DNA from: GCA-2686265 sp036010965
Lineage (GTDB): Bacteria > Planctomycetota > UBA1135 > GCA-002686595
Assembly: GCA_036010965.1 (NCBI GenBank)
Contig: DASCMO010000143.1
Span: 1-54,002 of the forward strand
Reading direction: 5' to 3'
DNA: 54,002 nt
In this document: piece by piece, positions 40,933-48,455 of the stretch
Layout of the letters: each line of letters begins with the position of its first letter
Numbering within the stretch: position 1 is the stretch's first letter
Notes under the pieces: model-generated
Seen by the model: only the letters and a program-made list of their open reading frames with translations
The model's database searches: none
What the model was told of the DNA's origin: nothing
Translations under genes and position numbers: made by a program

Positions 40933-42332
40933 GGCGGGCCGCGTGCGGCCGACTGCTGGGAACTCTCGTCCTCGCGCTGTCCTCGCTCGGTTGTGCTGAC
41001 GGCGCCAGTGCCGGGGGGAATGAACCCTCGCGCGGCGCTTCCGAGCTAGCCGGTCGCAGCGTCCTGGTCATCCTGGCGGATTCCCTGCACTCCGCCCACC
41101 TCGGCTGTTACGGCGCCGAGCGCGAGACGAGCCCTGCCCTGGACGCCCTCGCCCGGAGTTCAGTGCGCTTCGGGGCAGCCTACGCGCCGGCCTCCTGGAC
41201 GCTGCCTTCGGTTGCGAGTCTGTTCACTTCCCTCGACCAGGAGCGCCACGGCATGCGGCGCATGTCGCGCGTGCTGCCCGAGGGCATCACGACCATGGCG
41301 GAGTTGTTCCGTGCGCGCGGGTACAAGACGGAGGCGTTCATTCAGAACGGGGTTGTCGACGAGCGCACCGGCCTCGATCGCGGCTTCGATCAGTACCTGG
41401 CGATCAGCCCCACCTACCCCGGCAGCACGCGCGCGTTGATCGGGCAGGTGCGCCATCGCCTGCAGCGGGAGGCTCTGGAGCCGACGTTCCTGTACGTGCA
41501 CCTGTTCGCTCCGCACCAGCCCTACGAGGCTCCCGGTCCCTTGCGGGACCTGTGGGTGGACGAGGCCTACGACGGGCCCGTGACGGGGACGATCGACGAC
41601 TGTGCGCGCATCGGCCACGAGCTCCTCGAGCCCGATCATCCCGATGTGGAGCAGCTCGCTGCTCTTTACGACGGCTATGTGCGCTACGTGGACGGCGTGA
41701 TCGGCGCGATGCTCGGGGGGATCGTGAACGGCGAGAAGGGTCGGGACTGGGTGTTCGTGGTGACCTCGGATCACGGTGAAGCGTTCATGCAGCACCGCTG
41801 CGTGGGCCACGGTTTCCAGGTCTACGAGGAGCAGGTGCGCATCCCGCTCCTGCTCTCCGCTCCCGGGAGCCGAATCGAGCCCGGGCGCCTGGTCTCGGAC
41901 CCCGTCTCCCTGCTGGATGTGCTGCCGACCTTCGTCGAGCTTTTCGGCCTCGACCCTCCGGGCCACCCCATGCGTGGCCGTTCCCTCGTTCCGCAGTTGA
42001 CCGGGTCGGCTTCGAGGCTCGACCGACCGCTGTTCATGAGCGCGCGCTTTCGGGTTGATACTTCGCAGGGGCCGCAGCGTGCGGTCCGGCGCGGTCGTCA
42101 CAAGCTCGTGCGGCGCAAGGGGCAAGACGAGCTCTACGACCTCGAGGCGGATCCGGGGGAGTTGACCGACCTGGCCGCTGAGCTTCCCGACCTCGCAGTC
42201 TCTCTGGGCGCCGAGCTGGACGCCTGGGTCGCAGAGGGCCGGAGGCACTGGGTGGAAGCGGAGGGCGAGGCGCTTTCCGAAGAGGTCTTGAGAGCGCTGG
42301 AAGCGATCGGCTACGCGGGCGACGACGAGTGA
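40929..42332 (+). CDS. second sulfatase-like lipoprotein, coupled to the radical SAM gene
   Basis: 467 aa. GTG at 40929 overlaps the upstream stop (GTGA). Lipoprotein signal ends LALSSLGC (C22). Alkaline-phosphatase-superfamily blocks are SVLVILADSLHSAHLGCYG (D51), SPALDALARSSVRFGAA, FVVTSDHGEAFMQHR and RIPLLLSAPGSRIEPGRLVSDPVSLLDVLPT. The catalytic position is T91-L-P-S-V instead of C/S-X-P-S-R, so formylglycine chemistry is not expected. Coupling to a radical SAM enzyme recalls sulfatase/maturase pairs, but that partner has the B12-type architecture, not the anSME type, and this protein lacks the Cys or Ser to modify. The real relationship is open. Confidence 0.85.
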   Translation: MRRAACGRLLGTLVLALSSLGCADGASAGGNEPSRGASELAGRSVLVILADSLHSAHLGCYGAERETSPALDALARSSVRFGAAYAPASWTLPSVASLFTSLDQERHGMRRMSRVLPEGITTMAELFRARGYKTEAFIQNGVVDERTGLDRGFDQYLAISPTYPGSTRALIGQVRHRLQREALEPTFLYVHLFAPHQPYEAPGPLRDLWVDEAYDGPVTGTIDDCARIGHELLEPDHPDVEQLAALYDGYVRYVDGVIGAMLGGIVNGEKGRDWVFVVTSDHGEAFMQHRCVGHGFQVYEEQVRIPLLLSAPGSRIEPGRLVSDPVSLLDVLPTFVELFGLDPPGHPMRGRSLVPQLTGSASRLDRPLFMSARFRVDTSQGPQRAVRRGRHKLVRRKGQDELYDLEADPGELTDLAAELPDLAVSLGAELDAWVAEGRRHWVEAEGEALSEEVLRALEAIGYAGDDE

Positions 42333-42674
42333 TGTCGGGGAGGCGCGCTCTCGGGTCTTCGCGCTCTCCGCGCAGGGAGCGTCGCGGTCGGCGGGTCCAC
42401 CTCCTTCATCAGATCCTGCGACCTGTCTGTGCGCTCCGGAGCGAAGACGGGTGACCCGAGTGGCGTAACCGTCCGGGTACTGGAGCGGTCCCCTTTCCGG
42501 GCGCGGGTTTCGCCGCGCCACCGCTAGCACCCGCGGAACCGGACCGGGCGGTGGGGCGAGCGCCGGGAAGGCTGGAGGGGCCGGCGGAGCGGGACCGACG
42601 ACGATGTCCGGCGGAGTGAGGGGGACGGGGTGGAAGAACGACGGGCTCGGGAAGGCGGGACTGCGGGGAGGTGC
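42333..42674. other. 342-bp intergenic stretch
   Basis: Very GC-rich with no recognisable gene, tRNA or terminator. The last 15 bases hold a good ribosome site (GGGGAGG) for the gene that starts at 42675. Confidence 0.45.
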
Positions 42675-44255
42675 GTGAGGTCGAGAGCTCGGGGTCGGGC
42701 CCTGGGCGCAGCGGTTTGGGTCCTCGCTCTCCAGACCGGCGCCGGTGCGCAGGCGGCCGTGAGCGAGACGAGCCATGTTCTCGCGGGCGAGGCATGGACG
42801 GCCCCGAGCGCGGAGCCGGCCGCGCTCGGAGCCGACGAGCGGTTCTCCGACCTGAAGGTGGCCCTGCATGCCTCTCGCTCGCGGGAGCGCCGGGGGGCCG
42901 TGAAGAAGCTGGCGTTGCTCGACCGCAAGGAGGCCTGGAGGCTTGTCCTGGAAGCCCTGGAGGATCCCTCGGGAGAGGTCGCGGACGAGGCCCAGTTTCA
43001 CCTCGCCCGTGCTCCCGCAGCGAGTGTCTTCGACGGGCTGGTCGGTCGCCTCGGCCTGCGCTCGAAGGACGAATGGGTGCGGCTGCGGGCCGCGGAGGTC
43101 CTCGGGCGCCGGGGGGACGTTCTGGACGCGGGGGTATTCCTGCGGCGCGTGACTCGGCGCGACCCGCGTTTCTCTCGCACCCTGCTGCGGTCTGTCGAGC
43201 GTCTCGCCGGAGCGGACCTCCTGGGAGGGGACCATGACGACATCGTCCGCACCTTGCGCGGGTTCGTGGAATCGCGTGGAAGGACCACCACGCGCGCCGC
43301 TGCCCTCTCGGCCTTGAGCGTTCTGGACCCGGTGGCGGCGGCGCCCCTCGTGCGTGCAGGGTTGGACGACCGCTCGTCGGAGTTGCGCGCCGCGGCCCTC
43401 GGCGCCTGGGAGGATAGCTGCCAGTCTGGGGCGCCCCCGCCCTGGGAACGGCTGGCGGGTGACCCGGAACTCGTCGTGCGGCGCGCGGCCCTGGAGGTGC
43501 TGGGGCGGGCGGAGACGCGCGCGGCCGCCGCGCTCCTGTGCGATCGCCTGGAAGTCGAGCAGCGCGAGCGCCTGCGCTGGCGAGGGGTCGAGCTCTTACG
43601 AGACCTGTCGGGGATGGGCTACGGCCTGGACGTGCGCTCCTGGCGCCACTGGCTGGAGCGTCTCGATGGCGATCCGATCCGTGGTGGCGGCCGCGTCTTG
43701 GAGGTCGCCGGGCCACGGACCACCACCCTCGTGGGCCTTCCGATCCTCTCAGACCGCGTCTGCTTCCTGATCGATTTCTCGGGTTCGCTCTGGTACGAGC
43801 GCGAGGGCGGGCGCACTCGCAAGCAGGCGGTCGAGGCGTGCTTGCGCGAGACCCTGCCGGCTCTGGACGAGGGAACGCGCTTCAACCTGATCCCCTATAC
43901 CGGTCGACCCCACCCGTGGAGCAGGGAGCTCGTGCCGGCCACGCCTCGCAATGTTCGTCGGGCCCTCGACTGGTTCGAGGATTGCAGGGAGAGCGGAACG
44001 GGGGACTTCTTCCAGGCCGCCCTGCTCGCCCTCGAGGACCCGGAGGTGGACACGGTGGTCGTGTTGACCGACGGCGCGCCCACCGGCGGAAGGCGCTGGA
44101 AGCTCGAACTGCTCGTGCCAGCTCTGGTGGAAGCGAACCGCTACCGCGGCGTGGCCTTCGACTCGATCGTGGTCGATGCGCCGCCGCGCCTCGTCGAGCA
44201 CTGGCGCACCCTCGCCCGGGAGACCGCGGGCCGTTGCGTGGCCGTCGAGCTCTGA
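42675..44255 (+). CDS. secreted HEAT-repeat protein with C-terminal von Willebrand factor A domain
   Basis: 526 aa from the GTG at 42675, which has GGGGAGG four nt upstream and opens a signal peptide (MRSRARGRALGAAVWVLALQTGAGAQA). Residues 55-320 are HEAT-like repeats (LHASRSRERRGAVKKLALLDR, LRLRAAEVLGRRGDV-type units, LVVRRAALEVLGRAETRAAAALL). Residues 365-526 form a VWA domain: VCFLIDFSGSLW supplies the DXSXS part of a metal-ion-dependent adhesion site and VVVLTDGAPTGG the later Asp. It is likely a protein-binding scaffold in the envelope. No neighbour suggests a specific partner. Confidence 0.85.
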   Translation: MRSRARGRALGAAVWVLALQTGAGAQAAVSETSHVLAGEAWTAPSAEPAALGADERFSDLKVALHASRSRERRGAVKKLALLDRKEAWRLVLEALEDPSGEVADEAQFHLARAPAASVFDGLVGRLGLRSKDEWVRLRAAEVLGRRGDVLDAGVFLRRVTRRDPRFSRTLLRSVERLAGADLLGGDHDDIVRTLRGFVESRGRTTTRAAALSALSVLDPVAAAPLVRAGLDDRSSELRAAALGAWEDSCQSGAPPPWERLAGDPELVVRRAALEVLGRAETRAAAALLCDRLEVEQRERLRWRGVELLRDLSGMGYGLDVRSWRHWLERLDGDPIRGGGRVLEVAGPRTTTLVGLPILSDRVCFLIDFSGSLWYEREGGRTRKQAVEACLRETLPALDEGTRFNLIPYTGRPHPWSRELVPATPRNVRRALDWFEDCRESGTGDFFQAALLALEDPEVDTVVVLTDGAPTGGRRWKLELLVPALVEANRYRGVAFDSIVVDAPPRLVEHWRTLARETAGRCVAVEL

Positions 44256-44420
44256 GGAAGGAGCTCCCAGCCCGGAACTGGTCCCGACTCACCCGGTGGA
44301 GCCTGCTCATTCCCAAGACCCTCCACGCCACGAGCCACCTGTTCAGCTGCTCCTGGTCAGCGGCGCAGGATGAGGCGCCCCCGAGCTGGCGTCTCCGATC
44401 ACTGAGTACACGCCCTCGGC

Positions 44421-44804
44421 TCAATCGTCGTCATTTCCGGGGGCCAGGGCCTGGCTGGCGACGAAGGCGGTGAAGAGGCTGACCAGCAGGTCGAACAGGA
44501 AGCACAGCACGAGGCTGCGGCCCAGGGAGTATTCGGCGTGGATCGTGGCGATGCCCATCGGCCCGAGCTTCACCTTCTCCTGGTGCTCGGGAGTGCCGAA
44601 CTCCTTCATGTCCTTGGCGCAGGGGAACATGTAGTCGCCGGGTTCGACCCCCTCCTCGCGCATGAAGGCGAGGATGCGCTCCTCCCCCGGCAACTTGGAG
44701 TAGTCCTTGCTGTGGAACTGGAACACCATGTGCACCAGTGAGCCGAGGACGAAGACAGCTGCAGCGGACGACAGAATCGGGAGCCAGAGGTCGAGCGGTG
44801 TCAT
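44421..44804 (-). CDS. small membrane protein with two transmembrane helices
   Basis: 127 aa. One helix spans residues 5-29 (LWLPILSSAAAVFVLGSLVHMVF) and the second residues 95-117 (SLVLCFLFDLLVSLFTAFVAS). The segment between (HSKDYSKLPGEERILAFMREEGVEPGDYMFPCAKDMKEF) is hydrophilic and probably extracytoplasmic or forms a small domain. The arrangement matches a conserved family of unknown function found in Planctomycetota and other GC-rich bacteria. ATG at 44804. No operon partner. Confidence 0.75.
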   Translation of the reverse strand: MTPLDLWLPILSSAAAVFVLGSLVHMVFQFHSKDYSKLPGEERILAFMREEGVEPGDYMFPCAKDMKEFGTPEHQEKVKLGPMGIATIHAEYSLGRSLVLCFLFDLLVSLFTAFVASQALAPGNDDD

Positions 44805-45058
44805 GGGAATCCTCGAGAGGGTTGAAGAACAGGCACCCTAGCGACCGCCGAGGGCGGATGGCCCCGTGCGGGGAACTAACCTGATCTCCACCCGCTCTCG
44901 GGTGCCGCCTTTGTCCTCGCCGGCTGCCTATTCTTCTTCGTCCTTGTGGAGCACGAGGCTCCGCAGGAAGGACAGCAGGGCTTCCTGGCGCAGCAGGTCT
45001 GCGGCCTCGACGCTCTCGCGAGGCCTCGTACTCCCCTGAGGAGGGCTCCCGCGCGCGA
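44805..45058. other. 254-bp gap with a possible coding remnant
   Basis: On the minus strand the frame ending at 44928 reads ESVEAADLLRQEALLSFLR followed by a short acidic tail and TAG, which looks like a genuine protein C-terminus of the cytochrome-peroxidase type. No start codon in that frame lies outside the ASST-like gene. It may be the end of a lost gene. Confidence 0.3.
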
Positions 45059-46687
45059 TCAGAGCCCGGGGTACACGCTCGAGAGTCGCTCGGCGCGGTA
45101 AGCGCTCCAGGTATCGCCAAAGGGAGCGCTGTCGGCGATCAGGACGTCCCAGACGACGCGCGGCACGTCGTCGTGGGTCACCTCGATCATGCGCACGTGA
45201 GCGCGCGGGCACTCGGGCGTCGGCTCGCGGGCGCCGTCGGTGATCAACACGTTGCCCGTCTGTCGCTGCGCGTCCGCGTCGCCGTAGGCGTGGGAGAACC
45301 AGGGATTGCGCAGGGAGCCACCGTACTCCCAGACCTGTCGCACCGTACCGGACTCGGCGTCGACGGCGTACTCGACTGCCCGCGAGTAGAGCTGCCCGTC
45401 AGGAAGAGCCGGATCGGGCGGCACTGCGCGGTGATTGCCGTTGTCGAACATCAGCAGCGTGCCGCTCGGCGTGATCTCGGCCGCGTGCTGGTGGTAGTTC
45501 CATGCGAACGGCCCGCCTTCGGGCTGGAGCAGGAGAGCCTGCCAGGGAGCCCGCCAGCGCCCGTGGGGGCTCAGGATCCACTCGATGCCCCCGTCACCGC
45601 GGCGCACCTTGACGACCGACTCCTGATGCCGGGCGGAGTAGATCCAGCTGTCATTGGTCGCGTCGAAGAAGATCGAGTTCCCGTGGGACCAGTCGCGCGT
45701 CTCGGTCTGGTAGATCGAGCCCCAGGTATCCGCCAGGGAGTCGTAGCACACGCGGTACGGATCGAGGATGTCCAGCAAGTGCCACTCATTGACGATCGTT
45801 CCGTCCCGCTTGAACTCGACCACGATGTCTCCCACGACCTGGGCGTGCGGCGTGACCGTGCTCTGATCGACCTCGTCGGCCGGGTAGGCGGGGAAGACCC
45901 GCATTTCTGTGCTGAGGGCCATGAAGTCCGCCTCGAGCGCCTCGGGCAGCTCGATGACGTCATGGTGAAAGACGTTGACGTCCACCAGGGTGGCCGCCGC
46001 GGAAGCGCCCTTCGTGCTCAATGCCGCAGCGAACCACTCCTGCACCACATCACCGAACATGTTGATCTCGGCGATCGTCGTGCGGTCGTACATGTAGAGG
46101 ATGTTGCCGTTCCTCAAGCGCTGCACGTCTCCGAGGTACTGCTGGGCCCGATAAAACCAGACCACCTCGCCCTCGGCGTCGAGGATCATCAGGAAGGACT
46201 CGTCCTCGCGCGATGAGTTGATGTTGATCAGGGTGACACCCGGTTCCATCGAGCCCGGCTCGCTCACGTGCGTGGTCAGCGGCGGAAAGTTCGACGGGAG
46301 CTGGGGCGTCTGGAACACCAGGGGCTGGGAAGCCGCGGTCCGCTTTCCGTTCTGGTCGGTCACCCAGACCGTGATCCAGTGCGTGCGCCCGGGCCGGACG
46401 CCCAGGACGGGCACCCGGTGGGTGAGCCCGAACCCCTCCTCCACCTCTCGTACCCAGGATCGCTGGCCTTCCTTGAAGGCCAGCTCGGTGCGCACCATGA
46501 CGCTCGTCTCGAAGGTGATCATCGCGGCCAGGGGCACCGAGGGATTGGAGTTGGGCACCAGCCTCGGCTCCTGGACGAACATTGGGCGCTGGCGCGCTTC
46601 GAACGGTCCGGGGGCCTGGAGGGCGTGGGCCGGGGCAGCGCTCGCCGACAACACGAGCATTGTCGCGATCGTGGAAAGAGAGTTCAT
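45059..46687 (-). CDS. secreted aryl-sulfate sulfotransferase-like (ASST) protein
   Basis: 542 aa from the ATG at 46687, with a signal peptide (MNSLSTIATMLVLSASAAPAHA). After an N-terminal Ig-like part (to about residue 125) comes a beta-propeller of the arylsulfotransferase family (PF05935 type). Its His-containing blocks are NVFHHDVIELPEA, RDWSHGNSIFFDATNDSW, YSARHQESVVKVRRGDG and NYHQHAAEITPSGTLLMFDNGN. Bacterial ASST moves a sulfate group between phenols in the periplasm through a His-linked intermediate. The His residues are present but which one is catalytic cannot be set here. Two other sulfate-ester-type enzymes (sulfatase-like) occur in the window, though not next to it. Confidence 0.85.
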   Translation of the reverse strand: MNSLSTIATMLVLSASAAPAHALQAPGPFEARQRPMFVQEPRLVPNSNPSVPLAAMITFETSVMVRTELAFKEGQRSWVREVEEGFGLTHRVPVLGVRPGRTHWITVWVTDQNGKRTAASQPLVFQTPQLPSNFPPLTTHVSEPGSMEPGVTLININSSREDESFLMILDAEGEVVWFYRAQQYLGDVQRLRNGNILYMYDRTTIAEINMFGDVVQEWFAAALSTKGASAAATLVDVNVFHHDVIELPEALEADFMALSTEMRVFPAYPADEVDQSTVTPHAQVVGDIVVEFKRDGTIVNEWHLLDILDPYRVCYDSLADTWGSIYQTETRDWSHGNSIFFDATNDSWIYSARHQESVVKVRRGDGGIEWILSPHGRWRAPWQALLLQPEGGPFAWNYHQHAAEITPSGTLLMFDNGNHRAVPPDPALPDGQLYSRAVEYAVDAESGTVRQVWEYGGSLRNPWFSHAYGDADAQRQTGNVLITDGAREPTPECPRAHVRMIEVTHDDVPRVVWDVLIADSAPFGDTWSAYRAERLSSVYPGL

Positions 46688-46812
46688 GAAGAGCGCGGGC
46701 TGAGGAGAATGGGCGGTCGCGACCGCCGTGGGGACGAAGGGCCTTGTCGCCGCACTTAGTATGGCAAAGAACCGGCAAGCCCTCGTTGGCGGAGGGCGCT
46801 GGCGCCCCACGC

Positions 46813-48309
46813 TCAGCGTGCGAGGACCAGGAACCGGAAGCGACCGCGCGCCGACCGGACCGCCGGGATGCGTTCGAAGGGCGCGAGGCAGGCGGCAAGA
46901 CGGCGCACGGCTCCGCCCAGGCGTGGCGAAGCATTGCGCGTGCGGAATGCGACTTCGTCGGCGGGCGGCAGGGCCTGGAGCGCCAGGCGGTCGGTGACGG
47001 TCAGGCCCGCGTTGCGGGCCAGGCCCTCGAGCGCGTGCGGATCGAGGGCCTCGAAGGGGCCGATGTTGGGGTCGGGCGCGAGCACGTACTCGACGCCGCC
47101 CGGGCCTCCGCGGCGTCGACGCAGGGCCTCGCTCAAGCCGTGGAACGAGCGCTTGCTGACGAAACCCACCAGGATCCTCCCGTCGGGTTTGACCCAGCGC
47201 GCCATGGCGGCCAGCAGCGCGGCGCGCTCCTCGCCAGCCAGACCCTCGAGACGGAACAGGCATGAGACGACGTCGTACGCGCCCTCCGCGGGCGCCTCGA
47301 ACCCGACCTCGGGGCGAGCGCTGGGCCAGGCGAGTCCGTCTGCCCGTGGTCGCGTGCGGTCGGCGGCGAAGCGCGCCACCTCTGGCGTGCGCTCCACCAC
47401 ATCGAAGCGGTATCCGCGGCGCTCGCGGCTCATGCGCTCGGTCAGGATGCCGCTGCAAGGGAGGACGTCGAGCCAGCGGCCTGCGGGCTCACCATCGCTC
47501 TCGGTTGCCGCGCGCCCCTCGGGCAGGCAGTGATCGAGGAAGGTCAACAGCGCGCGTGTCTCCCACGCCCGCGGCTTGTTGTGCCGCAGGCCATTCAGGA
47601 CCCGGGCGCGCTGGTAGACGCTCAAGAGTTCGCTCGACCAGTCGGCAGGATCGGTGGATGAGGGAATCGCCTGGCCCGCGTAGACGTTGTAGTGCGTCAC
47701 CTCCGAGAGAGGGCGGCGCCTCGGCCCCTTGATGGGAACGACCTTCGGCACTCCCAGGGCGAGCACCGCCACCACGAGCCGATCGTGTGGCAGGCCGACC
47801 AGCTCGCGTACCTGCTCGCGGTCGCCCATCTGCGTGATCCAGAAGGTCCCCAGCCCAAGGACGCCGGCGGCCAGGCTCATGTTCTGGATCATTGCGCTGG
47901 CGGACTGGACGTTCGCCCAGCCCTCCTCGGAGAACTCGCGCGCGTAGGAGACGACCAGGTTGACCGGCGCGTTCCCCATCTGCGACGAGAGCGCCGCCAG
48001 CTGTCCGTTGAGATCGGGGTCGTCCACGGCCACGACGTCCCACATCTGGTAGTTGCACGAGCTGGGCGCCCAGATGCCCGCGTGCATCACCCGGTCGATC
48101 ATCTCGCGCGGGATCGGATCGGGAAGGAAGCGGCGGATCGAGCGGCGCGCGTAGAGCGCCTCCCAGAAGTCCATGGCGGGCTCGTGCCCCGTGCCCGGTC
48201 CGTCGTCGGGGTCCCCCGAAGCCCGCGGGCTGGGTATGGCCACGGAGTCGGCGGTCCCCTTGGCGTGGGGATCGTCTCGAGGCCGGGACGCCGGAGGATC
48301 GGTCGGCAT
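46813..48309 (-). CDS. nitroreductase-family domain fused to a methyltransferase-like domain
   Basis: 498 aa from the ATG at 48309; an ATG at 48174 (MDFWEALYARRSIRRF) starts exactly at the folded domain and is equally possible, the first 45 residues being Pro/Asp-rich. Residues 46-220 are an FMN-dependent nitroreductase (RRSIRRFLPDPIP, WAPSSCNYQMWDVVAV, GVLGLGTFWITQMGD). Residues 270-498 resemble a class I SAM methyltransferase: GRWLDVLPCSGILTERM at motif I (glycine pattern degenerate), FDVVERTPEVARFA at motif II, and AYDVVSCLFRLEGL, then MARWVKPDGRILVGFVS. The two domains could carry out successive steps on one molecule; the substrate is unknown. Confidence 0.8.
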   Translation of the reverse strand: MPTDPPASRPRDDPHAKGTADSVAIPSPRASGDPDDGPGTGHEPAMDFWEALYARRSIRRFLPDPIPREMIDRVMHAGIWAPSSCNYQMWDVVAVDDPDLNGQLAALSSQMGNAPVNLVVSYAREFSEEGWANVQSASAMIQNMSLAAGVLGLGTFWITQMGDREQVRELVGLPHDRLVVAVLALGVPKVVPIKGPRRRPLSEVTHYNVYAGQAIPSSTDPADWSSELLSVYQRARVLNGLRHNKPRAWETRALLTFLDHCLPEGRAATESDGEPAGRWLDVLPCSGILTERMSRERRGYRFDVVERTPEVARFAADRTRPRADGLAWPSARPEVGFEAPAEGAYDVVSCLFRLEGLAGEERAALLAAMARWVKPDGRILVGFVSKRSFHGLSEALRRRRGGPGGVEYVLAPDPNIGPFEALDPHALEGLARNAGLTVTDRLALQALPPADEVAFRTRNASPRLGGAVRRLAACLAPFERIPAVRSARGRFRFLVLAR

Positions 48310-48414
48310 GGAGGCTACTTCGGCATTCGCAGCGTCGGAGTGGAGGCTGCGGGCTTCCCATTGAAGCAGTCCGCGGCCCGCGGTGGTAGGGGAGGCAGGG
48401 CAGGGGGAATCGAG

Positions 48415-48420
48415 TAGGAT
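48415..48420 (+). promoter_or_regulatory. candidate -10 box for the M14 peptidase gene
   Basis: TAGGAT 35 nt before the GTG at 48456. A ribosome site (taggag, 48445-48450) follows in the leader, so here a normal leadered transcript is expected. Confidence 0.4.
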
Positions 48421-48455
48421 CGCAGCGCCGCGAGCCCCCCAGCCTAGGAGAAACC

